A stretch of DNA of 64,000 bases from Moniliella sp. 'wahieum' (taxonomy: Eukaryota > Basidiomycota > Moniliellomycetes > Moniliellales > Moniliellaceae): assembly GCA_003971905.1 (NCBI GenBank), contig RSEE01000002.1, forward strand, positions 558,001 to 622,000, written 5' to 3'. Every line of letters begins with the position of its first letter. Position 1 is the first letter of the stretch. The notes under the pieces are model-generated. The model was not told the DNA's origin and did no database searches. It was given only the letters and a program-made list of their open reading frames with translations. Made by a program: the position numbers and the translations under genes. This document shows positions 33,208 through 44,690 of the stretch, in pieces.

Positions 33208-35613
33208 TCGAGCAGGACTCCCTCTCTACTGATGAACGTGATGCCTTTTTATCGATTATCGCAGGAGCGCGATTTCTTCCCCGCTAAGGCGGACAAACTA
33301 GCCAACTAGAATGCAGAGAACCCAAACCGACTTCATCGGGCTGTAAGCTGTACCATTCTACACACAATCTCCTACCCCCATGGTTTCATAAGAACCAATA
33401 ATAGCGAGACGTTTCTCATCGCTTTGGCGCGGCATGATGCATGAAGTCGTTTCCCAGCGATAAGAAAGACCATGACCGAGCATGACGACGTGCGCACAAA
33501 ACATAATACATGTGTCTCTTACATACGGCAATGGTCTGTCCATGTTACATGTTATGAGAAACGCCAGCACAACTCACAACTCATCGATGCTCAACAAGTA
33601 CTTAGGAACTCACACTGGTTCGAAATGATTGCGCTTGCCGATGAGCGGGGCAACTTCACTGTCGGATCAACGTTCAACCGAGAGCATCGCTAACCAGAGG
33701 GTCTCACGAGCGAGAAAACGTGTCGGGTTGTTTGATCGAGGAGCGCCACATCCTTGCTGAACGTTGAACACTGGGATGCCCTCGTCCTAGACCGCGGCAG
33801 AAACATCTCATCGAAAAAACCACGCTGTCGCTGCGGCATTTGTTGGCCCGCGTATTCTCCACGGTGCCGAAGGAAGACAACTGGCGAGCATATATATGCC
33901 TTGGGTCTGCAACATCAGTGCCAGGTACACTCAAGTCGTACTCAGTACAGTACTGCCGCCCTCAAAACCCTCCTGTTTGAGCGCAACGTGTGCTGGGTCT
34001 GTTTCACTGCGACCATTTAGCGCTTAGCTACGCTCTCAAAACGTCTCAAAAGATTCAAGGTGCGAGTCAACGGGTGACTCGTGTGCGGACTCGGTACTGA
34101 ACTCAGTACACTCACTGTCCTATCCCTCACGCGTCATATATTGGCACGTCTTGAATTCAGTTGTCGGCTTCAACACATCGATCGATCATTGGTATCAGAT
34201 AATCCCCCCGTCCAATTGCGCGGGTGCGGTATCTTCCCGCCTTCTTCCCCGCAGTACAACCGGATGGCCGCCTTTCGTTTTAGTGGAGACGTCCAAGCCG
34301 GCCTCGTTCGACCTCCGAGCCGACTCTTCCGACCCCCGACTCGGAGGACGAGCACGGTAACCGAGGTAAGGCCCACCGACCGGGCCTCACCACCGTCTTG
34401 ACTACTTGTGCGGACACCAGCAGTGGTTTCCCTGCGGGTTTTCCCTGCTGCCGGCGTAGGTACCGCCCGCGTCACGCGGGGCTGCACAGGGTGGCGGTTG
34501 TCGGCCCCGCGCTTACGGTTTCGCGATGCCTGTGATCATCGATCATCATCTTTCCACGAAAAGCACTGACGCTCTAACTCCAGTATGGTGGGATTCCCAG
34601 AGCCGCACGCGCTCTTCTTAGTTCCCTCGTTCCCTCATTTACCGCCGGCAGTCCACGCACATCACTCGTTTTGTTTCCAGAATTAGGCGTGCAATACGCG
34701 TGCATGCGTGCGTCGTTGGGTTTAGTGCGTGCCCTCTCCTTTCCGGAATAGCAGACGTTAGTAGTAGGCGTTAGAAAAGTTTTGAATCTCTCCTCGCTTG
34801 TTGCTTAGTATGCTCCGACCCCACCCTTTTCGTTTCGGCAGCTTTACGCGACCGAGTTCCATCCAGATAAGAGCCGGGGCCGAAAAAGCAGCGCACGGAT
34901 CACCTCGGTCGGATTACGGAGGAGGCTTTCGAAGCGACCATCGCTGCACACTGAGGTTGCAAAGATAAGGCCTAAGATGGAAGAGAACGTGTTTCGCTTC
35001 CACAAACGGCGTACATATGTGGATTTAGTTTGTTCAACGTTCCGATCGTTCGGCTCGATGAGCCACAGCCAGTGGAGCCAGCCTGACATGGTTGTCTAAT
35101 CAGGGAGACAGAGGGGAAGTGGGTGGGGGCGGCTTTGGGGGTTGCCCGCCCGCCTTTGGCCTGTCGGAGCTGGGCGGCCCTGGTCCGATACGCCCACGGC
35201 TCTTCCCACGAGGTTGGTGGGGCCGCTGACGAGCTGGCACGGCACACTAGTTCCGTGCCAAGCATAGTGTCACCCTTTCTTCCGCCTCGTCCGAATGCGG
35301 TGGCGGAGGGGGGGCTGGTCAAGCTCAACTCATGGTGGGGCCAGCGGCATCACGCACCGAAGTGCTCGTGTACGTGTATCCGCCGGACGTGGCCTCGGCT
35401 AGGAGGCGCCTTGGCCAGGGCTCTGAACTCTGAACGCATACATGTCGGTCGTTCTCTTGGGATAGCTGATAGCCTTGCGGGCGGGGAAGCCGGCAGTGGC
35501 GGAGCGCTGACGTGGCGCTGCGGGCTGTCACATCATGGACGTGTCCTGTCATGTGATGCCTGTCACATGTGCGTCACAGGGGACGCCCCCTGTCACACTT
35601 CAGTATGAAGCGG

Positions 35614-35634
35614 AAGCTTGAAGCTTGAAGCTTG
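35614..35634. repeat. AAGCTT+G heptamer, three perfect copies
   Basis: Three head-to-tail AAGCTTG units. An ACATGT-rich segment (ACATCATG, CATGTGATG, CACATGTGCG) lies within the preceding 90 bp, so two heptamer families sit side by side upstream of the EOS1-like gene. Confidence 0.85.
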
Positions 35635-35981
35635 ATAGCCACCCGCTCAGCCCGGCGTCGCACCGGGGCGCATCCCGCGCACCAGGCACCCCCTGGCAGC
35701 ATCCCCCACCCCCTGGCAGCGCAGCAAAAATGATCGATGGGAGAGGGACCGATTAGGGAACTGGCGACTGCTTGGGCGTAACGCGTAATTAGGCCTTACC
35801 CGCAGCTCGCCGCTGTCTCGCATCTGCTCTGAAATTTCAACCGGACGCCGTGCTGGGCCTCCGCCACACCCGCCTGTCTGCCTTTTTCGGTCTGCCTGCG
35901 CGTCTGCTTCCCTGCCTTGGCTCGCCGCCCCGCCTCCTCCCGTCTCCCACAGCCGCCCCTCTGCGGCTGCCCACCACCGCC

Positions 35982-37953
35982 ATGGCCAGCCTCGTGTCGC
36001 ACCTGCACGAGCCACCGCCATCCTACTTTGCCGCCCTCCGCCCCCCTCGCCCTCTGTCTCCGCCTCCCCGTCCGCCTCTCCTTCCGCGTCCGACTCCGAG
36101 TCCGATGCCCCCTCCTCCCCGTTCCCCGCCTCCTCCGACCCACGCCCCAGCACCGCCCCAGCGCCAGCGCCTGCGACACCCGCTCCTTCTCCACCCACCC
36201 GACTCCCACCGTCCTCGTCCCCTCCTCTTCCCAGTTCCAGCCAGCAGCGCTCCTCTGACCGCCACGTTCGTCGTGCCTCCCACCACCGTCTTGCCAACAC
36301 CGACGACTCTGCCGCATCTGAGCACAGGCCGTCTCGTTCGTCTGTTGCCTCCCTGCCATCGGCCCGCACGCAGCCCCCACGAGCCTCCATCAACAGGCTG
36401 CCCCCGCTCCCCTGGATGCCGGTCAGGAGATCAGGGACGAAGGGGTGCAGGATCGTTTCCTGTCGCGGAACCGCCTAGCGATTCAGCCTTTGGATTCACC
36501 AGTGGCGATGGCGAAACTGATCCGGAGCATGAGTGGGACGGGGATGCTGTTGCTCCCTTTTCGCGCAGCAAGCAAAGAGAGAAAGATGCGAAACGAAAAG
36601 AAGAAGACAAAGAAGCACTGTTGTTCTTATTTTTGCTCTACCCGCTTCGGTTGTTGGCGATTGTACCTGAAGTTCTTGCGGCCCACACATTGTTGCGCAA
36701 GAGCATCATCCTCGCCTTGTCCCAACAGGACTTGCGGCGTGTTGGTTTACGCCGAGATCCCGGTCCGCTGGAACTGTTCATGGCGATTTTCTGGGTACGT
36801 TTTTGAGTCGGGGGTCTGGGGTGCCTAGGTGCCTACTCCTTTTTTGTACTTGTGTGTATGCGATGAGCGACGAGCGACTGACCGACCGAGGCGGGATGTT
36901 GGTGGGGTGCTTGTGTATTCGGTACAGATCATGAGTTCTGCCTTCCATGCACTGTCGTTTACGACACTTTTACTGCGACGCTGGCTGTTGTACTATGCCA
37001 TCTTCCCTTCGCTCGTGAGGCTGGTACTGCTACAAGCGCTCTGCTGGACCTTGGTGCATACCACGCTCTGGTGGTTTGGTCCCAACCAAGATTTGCCCGC
37101 TTGGATCGTGATTAGCGTCACGACGGCGTTTAGCGACATTGTGACGCGTTGGATGACGAGCAACATTGCCGATATGCCGCCTCCTTCCTCGCGTGCGCTC
37201 ACGGCTAGTTCGCAAGGCGTCGGGTTTTGGGACCGGAGAGGACGGACGTGGAAGAAGGGTATGCGCTGGTGATCAAGCTCATCATGGGCGACCCGATACA
37301 GCATGGGGAAGACGGGTGGGACGAGGAGCAAATGGAAGAGATGGATGGGTGGGCCGAGACAGGTGCAGGCACTGGTACTGGTGCCTCCCCTTCCGGTTCC
37401 CCATCTTCATCCTTATCCCCTTCCCCCTCCCCACCCCCAACCTCATCCCTCCGCACCCAACAAGCGCGACAACAACAACACCTCTTATCTGCATTGACGC
37501 GCGAACTGTTCCAAGCCGAAACGGAGCTGCATAATTTGCAGCACGCCAGTCCCGGTGCGTGGGACCGGTCCGAACCCAGCGCTCGACAGAGCCGGGTCAG
37601 TGCCGCGCGCGCTCAAGCCCAAGCCGAGTTGACCACTACCATCCAAGCGATCCAAGCGGCCATCCGACAAACCACGTCACCCTCGGCTCGAGGCTTGGGA
37701 TGGGACCGAGCAAGCGAACCTACTCGACTTCCTCAGGGGGAATGCGAATGGTCCCGGGCTGAAGAAGCGGACGGTTGTTCCTTCTGGGCGGGGTAAGACG
37801 GCCCAAGTCCGTTCGGACCGGCCGAGGGGATTGAAGCGGCGTATGATGGGCCGGAGGGTGTTCCATTGGCACGTTGCGCTGTTGCGCAACGGATTGCCCG
37901 TTGCCCTCTTGAGTTTTGTCACACTTTGGGTACTGCTGATTGATGGCATGTAA
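35982..37953 (+). CDS. EOS1: EOS1-like ER membrane protein (N-glycosylation)
   Basis: Eos1 is a fungal ER membrane protein needed for N-glycosylation and oxidative-stress tolerance. The membrane core is recognisable: LFLLYPLRLLAIVPEVLAA, then ELFMAIFW, then RRWLLYYAIFPSLVRLVLLQ, then LPAWIVISVTTAFSDIVTRW, matching the family order of hydrophobic segments and the conserved LPAWI. A 133-bp intron at 36795-36927 (GTACGT...ACAG) falls between FW and IMSS in phase 0. The N terminus from the ATG at 35982 is long and Pro/Ser-rich, followed by an acidic segment. After about 37230 the frame changes, and a Ser/Pro and Gln-rich region with a possible coiled coil follows. The end is a basic stretch and a last helix (LPVALLSFVTLWVLLID) in a third frame, stopping at 37951-37953. 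Assignment is from pattern memory rather than an alignment. Confidence 0.6.
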
Positions 37954-38473
37954 CATGCAACATATGCACTAAGGTTTCCGCAGTTCCTCTTCCGAGTTTC
38001 TAGGCGTTTCTAGGATCTTCCTACGTCCCAGGTTTAGGTTTGGGCTTGGGTTTGGGCTTCTGCTGCATCAGGTTCGTAGGAGGAACAATGGCAGTTCTGG
38101 ATTGCCCCATCCTTTCTCTCTCAGCGGGGCACAAGGGGTATACAGTAGTAGTAGAGTGGCGGGGCTTGAGGGGTAGAGGAGCGAGAGATGGGATGGGTGT
38201 TGATTGGCCTGGGACAGTCTACAGAAGCTAGGAGGGAAAGAGCAACTGACGCAATGGGAGACGAAGCGCTACGACTCGTCTGTTCCGCTTCCTGTTGTCC
38301 AACTCCTGTCCAGCCACTGTGGTGAAAGGCGACGCCACCTCGCCCAAGCGGTGACCGTCACCCGTCACGTGCCCGCACGGAAGCTTTTAATTTAGTTTTC
38401 GTTCTGACGGCGGGGGGCTTGTTCGTGTTCTTTTCTCTTAGCTGGCCAACCGCTTCGCCCACCACCACCCCCC
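37954..38473. other. Intergenic upstream of topoisomerase II
   Basis: The stretch holds a TTTGGGC-type degenerate repeat at 38031-38060 and otherwise no distinct feature. It must contain the topoisomerase promoter. Confidence 0.5.
38031..38060 (+). repeat. Degenerate GGTTTGGGCTT repeat
   Basis: GGTTTA, GGTTTGGGCTTGG and GTTTGGGCTTC follow one another with a 12-bp period. It superficially resembles telomere-like sequence but is short and interstitial. Confidence 0.55.
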
Positions 38474-41400
38474 ATGCTTCTTCTGTCGCACCGGTTGGCG
38501 CGCTTGCGCCCGGCGAGGCCATTGTGGAAGCATGCTTCGCCTGTGCTTTCTCGACCCTGTCCTTCCCCAGCTCGTGTCCTTCGTTCCCCCCCCTCCCCCC
38601 CGCCTGGGCACGCACGCGCCACTCACCACCTCCTGCTCGGCCAGCGTGGCAGCGGCCCAGGTCCGCTCACCCCCCAGTCAAATACCGCCGGCTCAGCCAG
38701 CACCAACATATTCTCCAACGCCCTGATATTACATTGGGTCGACGCAGTTGCAGCCGATGCAGCAGTGGGTCGTCTCGTCCCGCGGGGACCTGGAAGTTCG
38801 GGAGATCCGTGCCGCGCCTGGGTTCCAGAAGATTGTGGATGAGATCCTGGTGAATGCGGCGGACAATAAGGCGCGAGACGGGACGATGAGTTACTTGTCT
38901 GTCGACCTCGATGCAGCAAAGGGCACGATCACCATTGAGAATGACGGGGCAGGGATTCCGATTGAGCAGCACCATGGTGAGGGGGTGTGGATTCCCGAGC
39001 TGATTTTTGGCAACTTTATGACATCGAGCAACTACGATGACTTGGAAGCCAAAGTGACCGGTGGACGCAATGGGTTTGGTGCCAAACTGACCAACGTCTA
39101 CTCGACGCAATTTGACTGCACATCGTCTCGAACGGAAAGCCTACACCCAAACTTTTAGCAACAACATGCAGACCACTTTGCCGCCGAAGATCAGCCCGAG
39201 CCGAGCCAAGCCCTTTACCCGCATCACCTTTCACCCTGATTATGCGCGGTTTGGCATGACGGGCTTGGATGAGGATGCGTTGGCGTTGCTCCGGAGGAGG
39301 GTGTACGATTTGGCGGGTAGTGTGGGGTGGAGGTACGGTTGAATGGGAAAGCGTTGGACGTACGTGGATTCCGTTCCTATGTGACCAAGTACCTTACTTC
39401 GCCCGATGCGGCTGGCAGTGGTACGTGCGCCAGTGGCATTCGAGTCGGTGAGGTGGATGGGAAACGATGGGAGGTGGCGGTGGCGCCATCGCCGCAAGGG
39501 CAGTTTGACCAAGTTTCCTTCGTCAACAACATTGCCACCACCTCGGGCGGTCGACATGTGGAGTACGTAGAGCGCAAGGGGTAGAAGCCGTGGTGGAGAC
39601 GGCAGCGCGGAAGAGCGAGGGACACCTCAAGACGGCTCTCAAGGCCAACATGTGGCTCTTTCTCAATTGCCAAATTGTCAATCCTGCATTTGAGTCCCAG
39701 ACCAAAGAGAGCTTGACCACGCCTGCCTCCAAGTTTGGCAGCCATGGGCTCCCTCTGCCTCCTTTGTCCGATCGCTCGTCAAGTCGGACATTCTTTCTCG
39801 CGCCCAGGCCCAAGAGGCCGAACGGCTGCGCAAGCAGGAACAGCGCAAACTCCGCAAGACCGATGGGAGCAAGACGCAAAGGTACGGTTTTGTTTGTGTT
39901 TCCCTTGTGAGGCTGATGAAGCCGGTAGCCGCCGGAACGAACCTGACCCTTGTCCTTTATCTTTACTCTTTGCTTTGAACCAACAGGATCATTGGCATCC
40001 CCAAGCTCGAGGATGCCAACAATGCCGGCGGGCCCAAGAGCAGTGAATGCACCCTGATCCTAACCGAGGGTGACTCGGCCAAAGCGTTGGCTGTGGCGGG
40101 TCTGACGGTGGTGGGGCGGGACAACTATGGTGTTTCCCCTTACGAGGCAAGGTGCTCAACGTGCGTTCGGAAGCGGCCGAAAAAGTCGCCAAGAACCCAG
40201 AAATTACGGCAATCAAGGAAATTTTGGGTCTCAAGCACGGGGTGACATACAAGTCTACCGATTCGTTGCGGTACGGACGGGTGATGCTGATGACGGACCA
40301 AGATCACGATGGGGCTCACATCAAAGGTCTATTGCTCAACTACTTTGCGCTACTTTTTACCCTTCGCTCCTGGCGCTGCCCAACTTCCTTGTCCAATTCA
40401 TCACACCCATCATCCGGGCCTCGCAGGGCAACAAAAAGTCGACTTTTTCTCCATGGATCAATATGCCTCTTGGGCCGCAAGAACGAACGACGCGCGGATG
40501 GAAGATCAAGTACTACAAGGTACGTCGTGCTTGGCCCCTTCTGATAGCGTGAGGCAGGAAACGAATTGACAGGGGCATGTTTGTGTTTGTGTATTGTTTT
40601 GTGTTTGCGTTGCACATGTGTAGGGTCTCGGTACCAGCAACTCGGCCGACATTAAGGAGTACTTTCGTCGGATGGATACGCATGTCAAGCCTTTTGTTGC
40701 GACCAGTAAAAGGGAGCAACTCGCTGGACCTTGCCTTTAATCGGGATCGTGCTGAGGACCGCAAGAGCTGGTTGGACCAGTACGATGGAAAGGGGTGGAC
40801 CTGACCCTGCCGACGGTGAAAGTGGAAGATTTTGTCAACAAGGAGCTGATTCAATTTTCTCTTGCCCACCTCAAGCGGTCCATCCCTAGTTTGGTCGATG
40901 GTCTGAAACCGGGACAACGCAAGATCCTCTTTGCGTGTTTCCGTCGTGGTCTGTCGCCCAAGGACGAAGTCAAGGTGGCCCAGCTGGGCGGGTACGTTTC
41001 GGAGCACACGGCCTACCATCACGGCGAGGCGAATCTGAACGATACAATCGTTGGGTTGGCCAGCACTTTGTTGGTGCGAACAATATGAACCTGTTGATGC
41101 CCATTGGTCAATTTGGTTCGCGCGCAACGGGCGGGCAAGACGCAGCGGCGGTACGGTACATTTTTACCACTCTTAGTCCTATTGCGCGGACTGTGTTTCC
41201 CGAAGCGGACGATGCATTGTTGAACTACCTTGATGAAGAGGGACAAAGTGTGGAACCCGAGTGGTACATGCCCATCTTGCCAATGGTGCTCATCAATGGT
41301 GCCGAGGGAATCGGAACAGGGTGGTCCACCTTTATTCCCAACTACAACCCGATTGATGTGATGGACAACCTAAGCCGCTTGCTCAACAAGGAAAAGATGC

Positions 41401-42238
41401 GGCCGATGGTACCCTGGTTCCGGGGTTCCGCGGTCCCGTACGTGTTGTGGACGAGAGCAAGTTCCAGACAGTGGGGTTGGCGAGCCGGGTGCGCGGGAGC
41501 AAAACCAGTTGGGAAATCACCGAGTTGCCCGTCCACAAGTGGACAGCGACTTACAAGGCGTGGCTGGATGGCCAATTGGTCTTGGCGGATCCGTGGTTGA
41601 AAGATTACCAAGAGTACCACACCGAGTCGCACGTCAAGTTTGTCCTCCACCTCACGCCGAGCGGGGTGAAGGCCTTGGCCCGATCAACCTCGCCCGAAAC
41701 GTTTTTCAAGTTGGTTTCGAACCATTCGACCAACAATATGGTCCTGTTCAGTCCTTCGGGGCGAATTGCTCGGTACCAGTCGCCACTGGACATTCTGCAC
41801 GATTTCTTTGGAGTGCGACTGACGTTTTACCAGCGACGCAAGACGTACCTTGTGCAGCGGCTCGGAGCTGAGGTGGCACGACTGGAAATGCAAGCGCGCT
41901 TTGTTCAGCAGGTGGCCGACGGGCAACTGCAAGTTTCCGGACGGAAACACGAGGCCGTGGTAGCCGACTTGAGCCAGCGTGGGTTCTCTCCCGAAGCACC
42001 CAGCTACCCGGAAGGGGAGAGCAAGCGTACGCGCGCAGCAGCCAAGCGTTTGACTATCTGTTGAACATGCCGCTGCGCTCGCTGACGCAGGAAAGGTGGC
42101 GCGGCTGCAGGAGCAGTGGCGGAGAAGCAGGCGTTGGCTGCGCAACTGGAGGCGACCTCGCCCGAGGATATGGCGGACCGACCTGGGCGAGCTGCGCACT
42201 GGTGCGCACTGCTGCGACAGGACTTGGAGCAAAACTAG
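38474..42238 (+). CDS. TOP2: DNA topoisomerase II
   Basis: The type IIA enzyme passes one duplex through another and is essential for chromosome segregation. The order is complete: KYRRLSQHQHILQRPD, the ATPase motifs EILVNAADNKARD and IENDGAGIPIEQH, GGRNGFGAKLTNVYSTQF, TOPRIM (TEGDSAKALAVAG at about 40060, DQDHDGAHIKG at about 40300), KELIQFSLAHLKRSIPSLVDG, GEANLNDTIVGLA and the catalytic Tyr in AAVRYIFTTLSP (codon 41157-41159). EPEWYMPILPMVLINGAEGI, the ITELP segment and FDYLLNMPLRSLT follow. Introns are at 39882-39986 (GTACGG...ACAG) and 40520-40623 (GTACGT...GTAG). Several indels interrupt the frame, for example at G4 39324-39327. The start is unresolved within 38430-38540; the frame of the first conserved segment has no clear ATG. 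The protein stops at 42236-42238, about 60 residues after the LNMPL motif, so the long acidic tail of yeast Top2 is missing. Confidence 0.92.
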
Positions 42239-42824
42239 CACAATGGATGCAAGCAGAATGGTGCTGGCTATGAGCGTGTGCCTTGATAGGAGATGGAGAT
42301 GGAGATGAGATGGAGATGGAGATGGATGGAGATGGAGATGGAGATGGAGATGGAGATGGAGATGGAGATGGAGATGGGGAGGATAACAAGGGGCGATGGT
42401 TGGGTAGGCCAGGAGAGAAAGGAGAATATACTCGCTGGCTGGCGTGTGGAGACGCATGCATGCATGCGTGTGGGCAGGGTCTGGCCGGAGCTTAAGCAGG
42501 CTTAGACAGGCGCAGTGCCCATCGCGTGGGCCCTCTCTTCCCTCGGCCCAGACACTGCCCCAGCGCCCCCGCCGCTGCCCGCATGTAGTAATGCCTGGCC
42601 TCGCTACCGTCGTCTGCGAACGGTGCCTCCCATCTCGCCAGTCTTGCTCCGGCCGTGTACGGTTCTGCTCGCTACTACAGCCTCTCTCGCACCCACCCCC
42701 GTCTCTCTGCCCCTCCTTCCATCCTCCAAGCGTCTTTGCGCAGTCGCAACGCCTCCCTTCTGCACTCCCCACGGCGCCGCGGTTCCTCTTCTCTGCCCCA
42801 CCCCCACACACCACACCACCGGCC
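42239..42824. other. Spacer with GGAGAT repeat
   Basis: The left part is a GGAGAT microsatellite (42288-42378) and the rest is CT-rich sequence leading to the next start. No gene is recognised. Confidence 0.5.
42288..42378. repeat. GGAGAT hexamer microsatellite
   Basis: About fourteen GGAGAT units with two interruptions lie 50 bp past the topoisomerase II stop, in its probable 3' untranslated region. Confidence 0.9.
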
Positions 42825-44690
42825 ATGCTCAGCTCCAACGGCGCCAGCCCCGCCCCCTTGCTCGCTCGCCCCTCCCTCCCCGGCGTCAGCGCCCTAATGC
42901 TGCTGCGCCTCCGCCTGACAGTTTGGATCCCACCCGGTTCTGCCACCTCTCCAAAACACGCATTCCCCACCGCCATACGCTGCTACAACCTACCCTCACG
43001 TCCAGCCTTCTTCCACCGGAGCCTTCAACTGCAACGCTATGAGGACCTTTCAGCCACTCCTTGGGCTGGCTTCTCCAATGAAGCCAGCACGCCGGGATCT
43101 TTCGTCACTCCCTTTGGCCCAGAGAACGCTCTCCTTCCCTTTACACCTGGAACGACGGAAGAGCAGGGCAGAGCTTGACAGTAGCTGCAGCAGCTACATT
43201 AATAGCGGCAGAGGGAGCAGATCATGCCAGAGCCACAACTGGCAGAGACATGGGGGGCTTCTATTTCCGAGCCCCACTTGGCCCTCCCCCACTCCCACCC
43301 CGACCCGACGGGTCCAGCTTACCCTACCCCCCGTCTTTTCTTCCGTGAGTAAACTATACGGTAGTCTTCGCCCGGCCCTCTTTTACCGCGGACGGATTTT
43401 AGCCTCCCCTGGTTCGCACTCGGTGCTTTGGACCACGGTAGCATCTGTTCTCCTCGCGATCCATGGGGGAGGACTCGATCGAAGAAGAGTGATGTGGACG
43501 CCCCCTTCATCAATGTACTGATGGCTATTCAACCTCCGCCTACCCCAGTTTTGTCCCTAATCTGCCAGGACGCCTCCATAACCCTCACATCTCTGCTATT
43601 ACGCCAATATCCTTCACTCGACACCACAGGTACGGTCACAACAGACAGAGCAGGCTTCCGATACGGCGGCATCCCCTACTGCAGCATCGGTGCCCACAAC
43701 AGTGTTCCCTGCAGCAACGGGCCCCACAACAGAGTCCCCTGCAGCCCCACACCCAGCCTCTGCAGTCGATTCACTCTCTGCTTCCGTGTCAGGAGATGGA
43801 AGCGCTGTGGACAAACCGGCTGCTGGTCGCGTTCCTGGGATGAGGACGATACGGCAGAAAAAGTTCACGCGCAGCCGCACCGGCTGTCTGACATGCCGCA
43901 ATCGCAAGATCAAGTGTCCACAAGATGGAACACCGTGCACGAAATGTGTTCAGGGCCGCCGTTCTTGTTTTACGGACCGAACCCTCCCCCGGGGCGACGG
44001 ACCAAAAGCGGATGAACCGAGAACTCAAGGCTCTGATGGCTTCGGCCCAAGGACAAATCGCTCAAAGCAGGCAATCAGCAAAGTAGCCAAATCCGCCAAA
44101 ACAGGAAAAGCAGGCAAAGCAAACAAAGCGGTCAAAGGAGACAAAGAAGCCAAGGATATCGGGCATCACACTCTTCCCTTATCCTCCATGGACACAGGTC
44201 ATGGCTATGCTACGAAGATGTACTACGCTGTTCTGCCTTGGGGAAAGTCTCTTCCTGGTTTGACCAACAGTAAGGGTCTGTCTCCCCTCTCGGGTACCAC
44301 ATGGACGGACCCCCAGGCCGACATATCTCCAACGCGGCACCAATCAGGAAAGGAATCTGACTTGGATTGTAACACCCTCAACACTCTATCCCTTTCCACC
44401 CTCCTCCCGCTACGGTGACCAGTGCATTTGGCAACAGATATTTTCAACACGGCCCCCGCCTTCCCTTTTTCATCAGAACCGATTACAGTAACACGTCTTC
44501 CATTTTCCGGCGAAAAGGGGTGGGGTACGCAGGTGCTGGCTGTTATCTAGCATCCAGTCCGACCACAGGAACCAGAGCCTCAGGAGATGAGAATCACCTC
44601 CAAAGGATGAACGAGAAGGCACCCCTAATCCTACCTCTCCTGCACATGAGGAAAGTGACGATTCGTCTACCCTGAGACTTGACTGAGGTA
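42825..44690 (+). CDS. Zn(II)2Cys6 zinc-cluster protein, probable transcription factor
   Basis: The one certain domain is a fungal zinc cluster at about 43870-43970: GCLTCRNRKIKC followed by PCTKC and RRSC, with the exact spacing C-x2-C-x6-C-x6-C-x2-C-x6-C. It is preceded by a basic KKFTRSR and followed by a Lys/Ala-rich linker (SKVAKSAKTGKAGKANKA) and a Ser/Thr-rich region. Such proteins bind CGG triplets in promoters. The 5' part from the ATG at 42825 is Ser/Pro/Ala-rich (FSNEASTPGSFVTPFGPENA, DMGGFYFRAPLGPPPLPP) and passes through frame changes and a possible intron opening GTGAGT at about 43345. The 3' part ends near an acidic run (PKDEREGTPNP, HEESDDSS). Whether the 42.8-43.4 kb part belongs to the same gene is not certain. 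No target is suggested. Confidence 0.55.

Larger units (their letters stand above)
32789..35981. other. Gene-poor region with microsatellite and heptamer repeats
   Basis: No recognisable gene is seen over about 3.2 kb. Contents: TATATAA near 33053 upstream of the small gene, a TAG/TAA trinucleotide tract at 33157-33207, sequences built on AGTACT and AACGTT around 33750-34110, ACATGT-rich sequence at 35525-35580 and the AAGCTTG array at 35614-35634. Confidence 0.5.

Noticed and set aside
38031-38060. Interstitial telomere
   Set aside because: The TTTGGGC-like units are few, irregular and lie between two genes; no fungal telomere unit is repeated exactly.
41684-42976. Minus-strand open frame of 430 codons over the end of topoisomerase II
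   Set aside because: Its start lies in promoter-like CT-rich sequence, it reads the GGAGAT microsatellite as a His/Leu/Ser/Pro run and it is antisense to conserved topoisomerase sequence.
42825-43190. A separate 117-codon gene before the zinc-cluster gene
   Set aside because: It has no domain and its frame continues, after one indel, into a Pro-rich segment that leads toward the zinc cluster, so I treat it provisionally as the 5' part of that gene.
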